Assembly: GCA_032629725.1 (NCBI GenBank)
Contig: JAFEVB010000015.1
Coordinates: 1,674,001-1,738,000 of the forward strand
Source: Gremmenia infestans
Lineage: Eukaryota; Ascomycota; Leotiomycetes; Helotiales; Hamatocanthoscyphaceae
DNA length: 64,000 nucleotides
Reading direction: 5' to 3'
A program made the position numbers and the translations under genes. Position 1 is the first letter of the stretch; every line of letters begins with the position of its first letter. Below are positions 1 through 11,192 of the stretch, one piece after another. The notes below the pieces were generated by a model, which worked only from the letters and a program-made list of their open reading frames with translations, did no database searches and was not told where the DNA came from.

Positions 1-643
1 TTGTACCAAAAGGGAGAGATGCCGACGTGTCTGTATTTAGCCGGAGGTGTTGCAGGTACCGTATCTGAGCTTTCGTGGCGCATTATTATATATATTGACC
101 GTCCGCATAAAACAATTACAAGCTCATGAAGGTATTCCCAGATTACGGCCGCTGAATCATGTCGCCGTTAGACCAAGCTTGTGCTGCTAGGATCAGAGCT
201 CACTTCAACCGCGATAAGATCAGTGCTACTGAGTACGATAAGGCTTTTTCACATGCTGTAGGCGGTCGAGGCGGGCGCTTCTCAAGGCATATATCTGACG
301 TAGCCTTCCGCATACAATACAGCACAGCACAGCAAAGCCTTACCTACCTACCTATCGTTGAAAAATAGCTTTGTTGTCCAAATGGCCTCAAGAGTCATGC
401 AATTCACCACAATGTTGGGTTTATAGTCATCCATCGCGAGTCATTTACAATATCTCCTCCAAAGCGGTGAAGATAGCCACGCGACCACACCCACACCACC
501 CAGTCAACTACTGTAGTCAGTCAGCCACAAAGGGAAGTGGTACTAGGTAAGCTCCCGAGACATCCATCTAGGCCTCTCCACTTCGGAGCTACATATGAGT
601 AGCAAGCTGATTATGTTGCAGCAGTAGAACAACTACAGAAGAC
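1..643. other. intergenic, no gene seen
   Basis: No reading frame here has family features. A short frame at 159-368 has no recognisable domain and no splice partner. The last 100 bases before 644 are presumably promoter and 5' UTR of the acyltransferase. Confidence 0.5.
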
Positions 644-2033
644 ATGACGGACTCGAGCATCAGACAAAGAAAAAAGAGCACAGCCGCGCCAAACGGTGTT
701 GCCGGCATGCCGGAAGAGCATCCAGGAGGAGATATTAGACATGGAGGCATTATACAAGCCATACGGTTCTTCCTGTTCATAACCTGGTTCTTGTGCGGAA
801 GCTGCACGTAGGTTCTCTGCCCTTTATCCAAAGCTATGCTAATAGGTTTAGGATATGTGTGACGCAGTGGATCGGGATCCCGTTATACTGGATCAACAAG
901 GACCTCTACTATGCCTACATGGCTCTTACGAAACAATCTTTCGGCATCATGATTACAACGGCGATACAATGGTGGTCTCCCATATTGATGAGGGTGAGCG
1001 GGGATGAGACTGTAGCGGGACAGTTACGGAAGACTGCGGATGGGAGGATCGAGTGCGATTTCCCTGAGAGAATGATTATGGTGGCGAATCACCAGGTACG
1101 AGGAATACTAGGACGGTGGAATAAGGCTGACTTTCATAGCTATATACGGAATGGCAATATCTGTGGTGGGTGGCGTATACGAACAAACCCCAAATGCACG
1201 GCCACATATACATCATGCTGAAGGAATCCTTGAAGTACATCCCAATTCTCGGATGGGGTATGCTCTTTTACGGATTCATTTTCATGTCCCGGAAAATGGA
1301 GACTGACAGGCCGCGGATTGCTCATCGGCTTAATAAGTTGAAGGCAGTACATTCAGGGCCGTTGTCAGGGACCTCGGGACTCGATCCAATGTGGCTCTTG
1401 ATCTTTCCAGAAGGCACTAATCTAAGTGAGAATACGAGCAAGAACAGTCAAAAATGGGCAGATAAAATCGGAGTCAAGAATATGGAACATACACTTGTTC
1501 CTCGTAGCACGGGTTCGTTCTTCATTCTGAATGAACTCAAGGGGACTGTGGAATATGTTTACGACTGTACGATGGCTTATGAGGGCGTGCCGTATGTGCT
1601 TCCCTCAACATGTGAGGATAATGCTAATCGAAACAGACGAGGAAAATTCGGCGAAACTTACTACACTCTCCGATCCATGACTCTCCGGGGCCAAGTACCA
1701 CCATCCGTCAACATGTACTGGCGACGATTCGCCATCAAAGACATGCCACTCGATAACGCCGAAGAATTCGACGCGTGGCTGCGAGAGCGGTGGTACGAGA
1801 AAGATGCTCTGATTGAGCAATACCTTACAACTGGAAGGTTTCCCGGAAGCAAGCAAGTGACCAACGACGCTACTACAGGCGAGGAGAAAGAAAAGCACAT
1901 TGAGGTTCAAGTCAAATTGGGGCATTGGTACGAAGTAGCCAATATTTTCGTCGTAGTAGCTACGGCCGCACTGATTGCGAGTTCGTTGGCCAGGGTATGG
2001 AACGTGATGTTTTACGGGAAGAACATGGCTTGA
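644..2033 (+). CDS. lysophospholipid acyltransferase (AGPAT / LCLAT1-Cst26 type)
   Basis: Membrane enzyme expected to move a fatty acyl group from acyl-CoA to a lysophospholipid or lysophosphatidate in ER or lipid-droplet membranes. Model: exons 644-807, 852-1095 and 1140-2033, two 44-nt introns, 433 aa. The ATG at 644 is chosen because it adds the usual N-terminal membrane segment (about residues 39-55) before the family block TQWIGIPLYWINKD. Motif I is NHQLYTEW around residue 134; motif III is FPEGTN around E227. A hydrophobic segment (about residues 405-425) closes the protein. Motif I reads H-X4-E (H135, E140) where this superfamily almost always has H-X4-D; the reading depends on the splice at 1095/1140, which restores the expected LYTEWQYLWW block. 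Family call is firm, exact substrate is not. Confidence 0.9.
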
Positions 2034-2622
2034 CGAGATTAATATCCATTAGAAACGATAGTATGCATGGGCGAGCGATGGTTTTGTGTTTTCGGGTTGA
2101 CTGGATGGATGGAAGATTATACCACGTACGTACACTTTTAGGGGTTTGGGTAGGGTGATAGGGAAGGTGGTGCAGGTTGACTTGAATAATCCAAATATTC
2201 ATATACCCTGGACATCGGGCGTACGCAAACTAATAGTTTCCGAAAATTCCTTTAGCAAGACAGCATTTGAAATCTGGCGAACAAAGACTGTAGTCTCCTG
2301 TTGAAGTCAACATGTCGCTGCTGTAGATGCGAGGTGCTGATAAGTACTAAAACCCTGCCAAGTGGCGTATCTACAAGAACATGCAATTTCCACTCAAAAT
2401 TCCTCTTTACCTTGTTGATGAAAGCGTTTTAATCGTGGTAGTGTAGACTCTGGGCGTCTAGTCTGGAATTAAAGACAAAATGATGTTCTTAGCGTTGAGA
2501 ATGATATCGAACAAGGCTTAGACAAGATCGCAGACATTGACACTATTTCTACACGGCATTTGAAATGTTTATCGCGTCGTTTAAACTTGTACGATGATAA
2601 TCCACACAACCATTTCTTCACT
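2034..2622. other. intergenic between converging genes
   Basis: AT-rich 3' flanks of the acyltransferase and the NmrA-like gene. Nothing else recognised. Confidence 0.5.
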
Positions 2623-3811
2623 TCACTTCAGCTTTTCAAGCACCTCCGACCAATCTTCACTCTTGACATACTCTTCCCAGCTAGTCAGCGGACAGTCAAC
2701 ACCAAGCTATATGTGTGAGTATTAATCTCACAATGTTATACAATCTCATCCAGGGCAAAACTTACATCGCCAGGCAGCACAACACTAGGATCACCACCAT
2801 CATACCCAAAATCCCTCTCAAAAAGCATCATCTCTCCAATCTCCCGACCGAGACCAGGGATAGGGATGAACTTCTCAAACTGCTCCAGTGTAATCTCGTG
2901 CAGCCCACCGTACTTCAACCCATTCAGCGCGCACCAGCTCGCGAATTGCTCGGTCCAGGACATGGAGAAACTAGCGGCGAGGATGTTCTTTCCGGGGGCA
3001 ATTTGTAGAGCTGCGTGTACGATGTGGCCTAGGTCCTTTGGTACGTTGGTTTGAGGCCGTTGCTGCGTTCCCGTTCCTCGAATCACGCTCAAATAGACAG
3101 CTCCACCTTGTCCCTATAGAAATACCTTTCGGTTAATTCCAATTCCAAGTCCCCCATTTCGAGCCGTCTCCTCGGGACGGAAATAACATACCTTCCAAAT
3201 CCCCAAATTCCCCTGCCAGTTACTCAAATAACTCCCCACCTGCACCACGCTCATCTTCGCCGCCAGCTCCGGATACACATCCCTCACGTACCTTATCGCG
3301 CGCGCTTTCGCATCGAAATGAAATACTCCCGTATACACGCCTCCACTCCACTCGCTCGCATCACACAAACTACTCACCACCAACCTCTGCAGCCCCTCTG
3401 TCCTCGCCGCTGCATCAGCTACGTTCTTCCCCTGCGTGAGTTCCTGCTCGTAGCAATATTCGTTGATGCTTTGGCCGTCTTTGAGCAGGGCTTGCGTGTG
3501 GGGATCGTAGAAGGGCGTGTAGAAATCGGTGGTGCTGAAGATGATGTGGGCGCCGGCGAAGGCGCGGGTCAGGGAGCTGGGGTCGTTGAGGTTGGCGCTC
3601 ATAAGGGGGATTCCGCGGGTAGTGAGGGAAAATGCGGTGGGGGAGGTGGGGGAGCGGGTTATGCCGCGGATGGTCCAGTCGGGGAGGGTAGAGAAGTGCG
3701 AGGCGACGGATCCGCCCTGGGGGTGTTAGAGATGGGAAGGAAGATGGGAAGGAAGGAGGAGAGACGTACTTGGACGCCAGTTATGCCGATTATCACTATG
3801 AGTTTTGACAT
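2623..3811 (-). CDS. NmrA-like NAD(P)-binding family protein
   Basis: Model: complement of exons 3770-3811, 3192-3716, 2766-3113 and 2623-2706; introns of 53, 78 and 59 nt; 332 aa. Exon 1 encodes the Rossmann start MSKLIVIIGITGVQ, which joins to GGSVA in exon 2 and so completes the glycine-rich dinucleotide loop. The middle has the usual NmrA pattern: a predicted new position after FAGAHIIFSTTDFYTPF, then LVVSSLCDASEWSGG, then AKARAIRYVRDVYPELAAKMSVVQVG. The last exon ends EDWSEVLEKLK. NmrA-like proteins are SDR-related; some sense NAD(P) redox state and regulate nitrogen metabolism, others are isoflavone-reductase-like enzymes. Which role applies here cannot be told. It lies tail to tail with the acyltransferase. 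Confidence 0.88.
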
Positions 3812-4531
3812 TGTTGGGAAGTGATGATGGTGTCGACGAAACTAAAATCAAATGGAACGGCTCAGTAAAATTCTTTGGGAGGAGAAGTAGCTGGGGGGAT
3901 TGAGGAGTAAGTTTTGAAGGGAGGAAAGAGGCTTTATATACTTCTGGCTTCCCCTCTGGTGGCACACATCTCTGTGTTGTAGTAGTACCTCGAATAATAG
4001 AACAAGGATTGTATCCAGCTATGAATATGAATACCAGGAATAGAATACCGAAAGAGTCATCATGCAATACGACAAGAAATTTTGTGCCGCAATGTTTTGG
4101 TTGAGAATAACCTCCGTGCTAAATAATCGCATCTCGGAGGTGAAAGAACTCCGAAGGTGAGAATGCGATAAGAAATACTTGAATCTTAGTATTGGACCGG
4201 TAAATTGAAAAACGAAAGGAGAGAAAACGTTTGTACTAAAATATTGGCTTTTTACCTATATAATAATGTATTGCAAATAAGAGATACGGTTGTCGAATTC
4301 GTTCATTGATAGAACACATTTCGAGGGGGGAGAGAAGGAGAGGGGCAGCCACAGCCCCAGCCACCCCCACCACAGGACTTAAAAGTGGGCCCCGATTTAA
4401 GCTTAAATTTTCCAACCGCCGCAGCAAAATCAGAATTTCCGACAACGACCTCAGTCCACCACCCGCCACTCTCCGAAAAATAACTAGAAAATCCCTCCCA
4501 GAAGAACACAGTCCACAGACCATCCGCAAAC
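3812..4531. other. divergent intergenic region
   Basis: Shared upstream region of the NmrA-like gene (leftward) and the small zinc protein gene (rightward). No further gene recognised. Confidence 0.5.
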
Positions 4532-4991
4532 ATGCCTGTCTCCAAGAAGATGAAGGCACGTTCCCATTCTCACGTATCTGGAATATACAGCCTGCTAATA
4601 TCTTATCACAGGTCCAACGCGACCACAAGAAGGCGGAGGCAGCAGGAACTCGCGCCCCCGTCAAGGCCAACGGTCTACCCGTCAAAGCCAAGAAGCCGAC
4701 ATCCATCGTACGTCTCCAAAATCTCCATCTTCATCTCCACACATACCCAAACTCAACCCTCCATGAATTTCGACCAGCCTTCCGTCCCTTCACTGCCCTT
4801 CTCCCCCCCTCCTTACCATCGACGAAACAAAAAGCTAACCAGTCTATCCACGACAGTGCGCCAACTGCCGCAAAGAAATCGTCAACACGAACATCAAGCA
4901 ACTGGAAGTCCACGCCGAAACCCACGACCAGAAGCTATGGCCCAAGGAGAAGTGCTGGCCCAAGGACTTCCCCTCCACTGCTGCCGAGTGA
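4532..4991 (+). CDS. small C2H2 zinc-binding protein (At2g23090/ZNF706-like)
   Basis: Model: exons 4532-4573, 4612-4707 and 4857-4991; introns of 38 and 149 nt; 90 aa. Exon 1 encodes a basic start MPVSKKMKARSHSH, exon 2 a Lys/Ala-rich linker, and exon 3 a zinc finger C-X2-C-X14-H-X3-H starting CANCRKEIVN and ending near KLWPKEKCWPKDF. This arrangement matches the small nuclear/cytosolic SERF/4F5-zinc finger proteins widespread in fungi, plants and animals; their function is poorly known. The 38-nt first intron is very short, but other nearby donors would break the frame into exon 2. Confidence 0.85.
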
Positions 4992-5857
4992 GGAGTGCGA
5001 TGCGGGGAGTTGGGTGGTGATGGAGAGGGGAAGGGAAGGGAAGGCGCATAATTTGATCGGATATGGATGGAGCGTACTTCTTTGACTTGCGTTGCGTTGG
5101 TACGTACTAGAGGCTGCGCTGGATGTCTCGCATGGATTGAGACAATGGGAATGCGTTACTTCGTTTACTATGTGCACTGACTTGATGAAATTGAGATGCC
5201 GTGCTGCTGTTGAGGTGGGAGTACTGCCTTTCGTCTAGATTCTACTTTTGAATGCCTCGCAAGTGATGAGATAATTTTACATTGGCGTTGGTACTTCTGG
5301 GCTGGCTGAATGAAGCAGGACTTTTTATTCCTGCGTCGTTTTCATTACTGCTTTCAGGCTGGGCTGGTGCGATGATCAGAAGCCGCTTGATAGTCTCACA
5401 AGTAATGAGGCAATGACACTCCAGTACCACGCAAATAGCAGGATCTCGGTCTTCATAGATAACAACGAGGATCAACTTAAGCGTCTTCCATCCCAAGCCA
5501 ACACAATGGTCTCGTAGCATAACGACAAAAGTGCTTCGTACAGATGAAGTTCACGTTTTCGTCATTGCTTTCAACGTCGTGCTAGGTCGAGATGGCATCC
5601 TTCTTGAATGTTCCACAAGGAGTGGAACACTTGGATCGGAGCTTTCAATTTTAGTTGATTGGTTATGTCAAGCTTGGGGTATCATCACTGCTGTCATAGT
5701 TCTTACTTTGAGATCGAGGCACAATAAGATCGGTGTGAATAGCTGTTTCTGCTGTTCAACTTCCCGGGCCAAACCAAACGAATGCGATCTGAATTTGAGA
5801 CTAGCATTGTGTACTATTGAGACAATGAGATTCTATTGTACGACTTTCGTATTCTAC
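4992..5857. other. intergenic, no gene seen
   Basis: No conserved reading frame. An open frame at 5531-5935 has no domain I recognise and overlaps the start of the decayed phosphotransferase on the same strand in another frame. Confidence 0.45.
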
Positions 5858-6950
5858 GATTGTATCAATAAATTGCTACAAGGCTCATTTCACCATCGCA
5901 AGCGAGGTTGCGACTATGGAATTTGTAAGTTGTGATTATTCTAGATCTGATTCACATCTAAATTACTTCTAGGCCCGAACCGTTCTTAAGAATACGGTAC
6001 CTAAAGTCGCGGGATGGAGCTCAAGAAGCCTAAATCAACACAGTCGGCGCAGAGTACACCATCATGGAGAAGGTGAATGGAATACCTTTGGAAGATGTGT
6101 GGCTGCGCTTAGATTAGGAGGGAAAACTTAAGATCATCAAAAGCATAGGCAGGTATCAGAAAAGCTAGCTGCGCGCAAACTTCAGCCAGTTGAAAGTCTC
6201 TAATTCACCCAAGACCTGGAGAATGGCCATGACGTTTCGTACACCGATGCATAGGGCTCCGAGGTCACAGATGATCGGTTCTCGATTGGGCCGTTCATTG
6301 GCAGGCATTCTTTCGATAATAGAAGAGCTGAAATCTCATTCGATCGTGGACCTTGTAGGCATCTATTTCCACCCCACTGGGCAAACTTACTCACATGTTC
6401 CCTAAGGGTGTAATTTTGAAGAGTATGTGCTCGCCCTCGGAAATCGAGAAATCGCTTGCATAACAAACATGAAACTACTCCCCAAATCGCCATTAACATT
6501 GCCTGGTTCTTATGCTCGTACGCGAGCAAAACACCTTGCAGCCCTCAAAATCACCTCGCAAAGTACATGATTCCCACGGACCCCTCACTAATCTCATCAA
6601 ACATCTGGCATTCGGACTTGCACGCAGAGAACATACTCGTCAACCCCGATAACCCAACTGAAATTGTTGGGATGATAGATTGGCAATCTACTCATCTTAA
6701 GCCGCTTTATGAGAATGCCAGGGTGCACCCATTTCTCAAGTACGACGGACCAGAAGTCAAGGGCTTGAACGTCCAGAATGGCCGAACACCTCTGAAATGG
6801 ATAGTGCTGCCAAAGCATCTGCCGGAGGTTTATGGGTTCAGATGCTTCTTGTGCCATGTTACCGCAAGATGACCAAGATGCTGGACTGCAGTCAGTACCT
6901 ATTTCATAAAACACAGATGAAACGAAGTACGAGTGCCTGAAAGCAACTGC
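5858..6950 (+). pseudogene. decayed aminoglycoside phosphotransferase (APH)-like kinase
   Basis: Pieces of the fungal APH/choline-kinase-like family appear in the right order but in several frames. Around 5885-5930 is FTIASEVATMEF, followed by a plausible intron 5932-5971. At 6041-6100 is VGAEYTIMEKVNGIPLEDVW, ended by an in-frame TAG, with EGKLKIIKSIGRYQ beyond it. Around 6262 is DDRFSIGPFIGR. At 6430-6560 is ANREIACI-like sequence leading to TRAKHLAALK. At 6605-6740 is the catalytic block WHSDLHAENILVNP and IDWQST. Family catalytic residues (HxDxxxxN and the IDW metal site) survive, yet in-frame stops and at least three frame changes break the gene. No N-terminal start exon was found. Confidence 0.85.
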
Positions 6951-9014
6951 CTAACCCCACTCAAGAAAATGGAATCCCCGAGGAAGCAACAGAGTATAAT
7001 AGTGCAGGTGCCGGTCTGGAATCCGAACTTCAGAGCAGATGCAACATAAACCGCCGATGAGTGTTATCAAGCCACGCTGAAAGCATAGGAACGGTATTAC
7101 TCCGTCCCCATGGAGGAAGAATGTGGTCTATCTTTCGCTGGTCCTCGGGTGTCCAGTATCTGGCTGGTGTAACTGCCCAGCTTGATAGGTTTACGCAGCA
7201 GCTTGACATTATACCCTGATATTGCACTGCTGAACTTCTAATATGTAAACGAGGCCTGCTGCCGCCTGCAATAGTACTCGCGGGAGTTGAAGCAATATAA
7301 GAAGCGGAGGAGGTTCAATTTCACAATCACGCTGAAGAACGGAGCACTGCACGCAACGTATATAACGCCTGCAACGCCAGGTAGTTTTATCTCCATTCCT
7401 TGTATATCTCTCTTCCGATCCTCTTTTCACTTCTCTATTTCCTCCTCTGCTTTTGTATATTTTTTCTTCTAATTTCTTACTCCTATCCTTGCTTACTTTA
7501 TATATAGCTTTATTATAGCACTACTCTTTAAGAGCCTCCTATATCTCTTTCTAATAGTCCGCGCATACGCATTACATACAATGCTCTTAGTTTCTTCTAT
7601 TACCCCCAATTCCAATTATCTATTGATTTTCTTTAGGGCTCTCGTAAGTATTTTGAATTTAAAAGAGGCAATTAAGCAGCATTTGCGTCGATCAAAGATA
7701 TAATTCTTTAATATCCCGGATACAATATCGTATTCCATGGTCAACAACCACGTGCTGTTGTCTCTCTAGCATAATCGAGATACTGCTTTTAGTGTTAAGC
7801 AATCATGTCCGCTGGATGAAGGGTTTGGGTTCATGTGACTATCACTTTTTTGTCCGAGTTTTGTTTATTAGCCCAAGTTATGCCAACACTTCACTTGTAA
7901 AGAGATGACAGGATCGAGAGGGATACAAAATGACCTCCAGCGTTATAGTATCTGCACTAGAATATTTAGAAGGTGCAATTTTGTCTGCATCGTAGATTCT
8001 GTGTACGATGAGAGGAAGTGTGAGTGACGGCGTCGCGATTACGGCAGATCGAACCTTTTCTTTTGTTCTGCATATGATACACAGGTTTCTTATTAACATC
8101 ATCAAGCAGAAACCAAGGCATTAAGCATACCTAAGCGGTGTGTACATCGTACAAGGCTGTAGATGCGTTGCCCTCCCCAGGATATGCGCAAGGTTTTGGC
8201 GTTGTGGGTTCACGTGTATATATAGCTGAACAGCCTTCCCCATTCGCAGCTAGGCGAAGTTCTGTCACTGTCTTATACGATAGGTATTGACAGTGAAGGG
8301 GAAAATATTAGCTGTCTTAGTCAATTGGAAAGCGGTCCAATCGCGAAGGGGTCGTATGGCGTTGATTTTTGGCCCCTTCAGGGGTAGCGAGACATGGCTC
8401 GCTTAACCTCTTTCTTTGCAAGTTCCAGTACTTGGAACTGCCTCCATTATAGCTTGTTTGCTCCGAAGTAATAATTTTATTTGATTGTCTAGGTCTGTGA
8501 TCTGGAAGTTGTGACCCATGCATGCCGTAATATTTACCAAGAGAAACTCTAGTCGCTCATTCAATACATACACATGACCCTTTTGTTGTGAAGCGATCAA
8601 TTGACCATACCATAATATATTGAATGGGCAGTAAGAGTCAACACCGCTAAAACCTTCCGCCTGGCTTCTATATAAGCAGCCGTAAGGACTGCGACGACAA
8701 ATCACTTTCTCATCCTCCATCTTCGACATCAAACAACAGATTACGAAATCTCTTCCCGCGGCGTAAAGACCTCACCCGGAATACGAAACCTTCTTGCATT
8801 CTTGACTACCCTTGCTTTTTGCTTCTGGAACAAATCGCAACTCTCTCTTTTTCGGCTCCGCGGCTTCGAAAGAAGACTTCTCAAATACCAACCCATCAAA
8901 GTACGACCACTTGTCATAACAGACCCAACTTTCCTTCGACAGCCAGCTAAGGACATTTCTTCCCTCCTTCACATCGAACACGAACCCCCTTTTTCTTCTC
9001 CACCAACAAACTAC
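6951..9014. other. intergenic, partly pyrimidine/AT-rich
   Basis: No gene recognised. About 7380-7560 is a T/C-rich low-complexity tract followed by AT-rich sequence. A TATA-like stretch (tatataagcag, about 8669) and a long CT-rich leader precede the RING protein gene and are likely its promoter and 5' UTR. Confidence 0.45.
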
Positions 9015-10768
9015 ATGTTCCCCGATCCCGAGGCCGTTTCGTATCAGCCTAGCACACGACTCAGTAATGTAGGCCGCTCTGAGAGATCTAGACCTGCAAC
9101 ATCGGGACAACAACCTCCACAGCCGCCATTACAGGAGCAGTTTAATGAGGAGTTTTCCCAAACAAATAGACTGCGAACGTATAACCAAGCCGTGTCTGAA
9201 TCTCAAGAGGCTTCTGGGTCCAATACACGGCGAGCTGCTATCGATCGCCATTCAGAATATCTAGAATACGGCCGTCAACCAGAGACCGAGAATGCACGCC
9301 TGGCAAGAGATCAAGGACGTGGTGAAAACCCTGGTCACGATGGCTACAATTCGAGTTTTGGGCCATTACCAGACAGTTATTTCGGTATGCAAATTCAGGA
9401 TGGATGGGGTCCTATGTTTGGGGGAACTGGTGATATATTAAGTCGTCAAGGTTATGGCTCATTTCATCCGCCATTGCAAACTTCTCACATTAGTGCTATG
9501 GACCCAGCTCGTCCACCACATGGAGCATCTTTTGATCCACCTCAGCAATCGACTTCTCGGTTACAGCAACCCGCTGCCCAGCTTCCATCCTTGTCCTGGT
9601 CCTGGCATGCGAATCGTGAACGGCAAAGAGCAGAGGAAGAAAGGGCGGTCGTGACTTTGAGAACTCATGCCACTTATTGGAGTATGTTGGGAGAGAACGA
9701 GTATCGTCGACATTTGACAGCTCCGAGAGAAGAAAATACCGACATGAGAAGAAGTGATAGGGGGATTCTTTCGTCGTTTTATCAAGAACACCATGGTGGC
9801 GCAATGCCAACTCGACAACAAAGTCAACAGCCAAGCCATAGCATACAGCAGCAAAGAAACTCTCATATGAACAGTAACGATCGCGCGGTACAATCTCAAC
9901 AACCAAGCCATGGCATGCAACAGGAAAAACATATATCTTACGAGAATAGTTTTGCAAATCCTTCTCCCAGATACGAAACGGTGTCTTTCGAGCAATTTTT
10001 GGCAGATAGTGCAGAACAGCCAGATCTATTGCACCGACAAGCGCATAATAATCCCCACATCCGCGGTCTGGAACCTCAACGCCATAATCCCACATATCCC
10101 TGGGAGCCTTTCCCGCAGTCTCATACGCTTCATGGAACGGAGGTAAAGGGAGTTTCGACCTGGCGTAGGGGAGGAAGAGCAGAAGAAGCAGGACAAGGGA
10201 AAGAACAAGCAAGCGACGGACAGAAAACACAAACACGACGACCCTCTAGACGCCGGTGTCTTGCGTGTATGGAACAGAGAAACGGAGATCAGATGGCCCA
10301 TCTGGGATGCAGACATAGTTACTGCCGTGAGTGTTTGGAAAGTAAGTTCCCTCAAACCCCCCTCCTCCCCCCTGCTCCCAACTAACACAATACCACACAG
10401 GTGCCTTCCAAGCAGCTCTCAACTCGCGCTCTGTATTCACATGCTGCGGCGCCTCAGTGTCGATCGACTCGGCAACAGTCTCGCGTTTCCTCGGCAAGGA
10501 GTTCCGCGAGACCTACAAGCAGATATTCGACGATCTACGGAATCCGAAGACGGGGAAGGAAACCCAGGAGGCGTTGGATCGGAGGAGTGATGCGCTGAAG
10601 GCGCAGGAGGAGGAGAGCGAGCGCGCTGCTCTGGAGCTCGCGGTGGCGAGTGGGTGGACGAGGTGTCCGGATTGCGGGCATTTGGTTGAGAGGGTTGAAG
10701 GATGTCGGATCATGACTTGTAGATGTGGAGCCGCGTTCAACTATAGAGGCAGTGTGTGGGCTGCTTGA
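9015..10768 (+). CDS. RING/IBR (RBR-like) domain protein with disordered N-terminus
   Basis: Model: exons 9015-10341 and 10401-10768, one 59-nt intron (GTAAGT...CACACAG), 564 aa. The first 400 residues are rich in Gln, Ser, Pro, His and Arg and look disordered. From about residue 415 comes a RING-like Cys/His array (CLACMEQRNG, then CRHSYCRECLES, completed across the intron by AFQAALNSRSVFTCCG). Near the C-terminus is a second zinc block, WTRCPDCGHLVERVEGC then MTCRCGAAFNYRG, as in IBR/RING2 segments. This suggests an E3 ubiquitin ligase or a relative. The array is shorter than a full RING1-IBR-RING2 set. The frame is open upstream to 8802, but that stretch looks like a CT-rich leader, so the ATG at 9015 is preferred. 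Confidence 0.82.
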
Positions 10769-11192
10769 GGGCAAGTGTTTATGGCACGAGATACCATTTT
10801 GGGGATAGGTTGCCTGGAGTGGATCGGAACACTACACTATCTGTACAACGAAATATCCTTTATAAATTAGATTTCTTTTTGGGCAGATGTATTATGATTA
10901 ATCAAACAATAACATGACGATGAGACATAGAAAGAGACAAGCTAGCGCTGGTGGGGGGGAGGTATAATCAAGTTATTTACATTTGAGAGGTTATCGGTGG
11001 GATAGGATGGCATGGTTGGGGGTTGAGATTGAGGGGTTTTATAGCATGGCCCTGCTACGCGCTAGGCTTGATTTGGTACGACAACACCAAATGCAGGGTA
11101 GTCTCGATCAATTTCTCAATTTATCTAGTGATTTGCAAGGAAGTCACCAGTCACAATCGCGCCCTCCTTCCCACCCCATATCATCCCAGCCC
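10769..11192. other. intergenic between converging genes
   Basis: 3' flanks of the RING protein and phosphoribosyltransferase genes. Nothing else recognised. Confidence 0.5.

Noticed and set aside
9496..10236. 246-codon reverse-strand frame opposite the RING gene
   Set aside because: It is the complement of a low-complexity coding exon; no domain, no splice partners.
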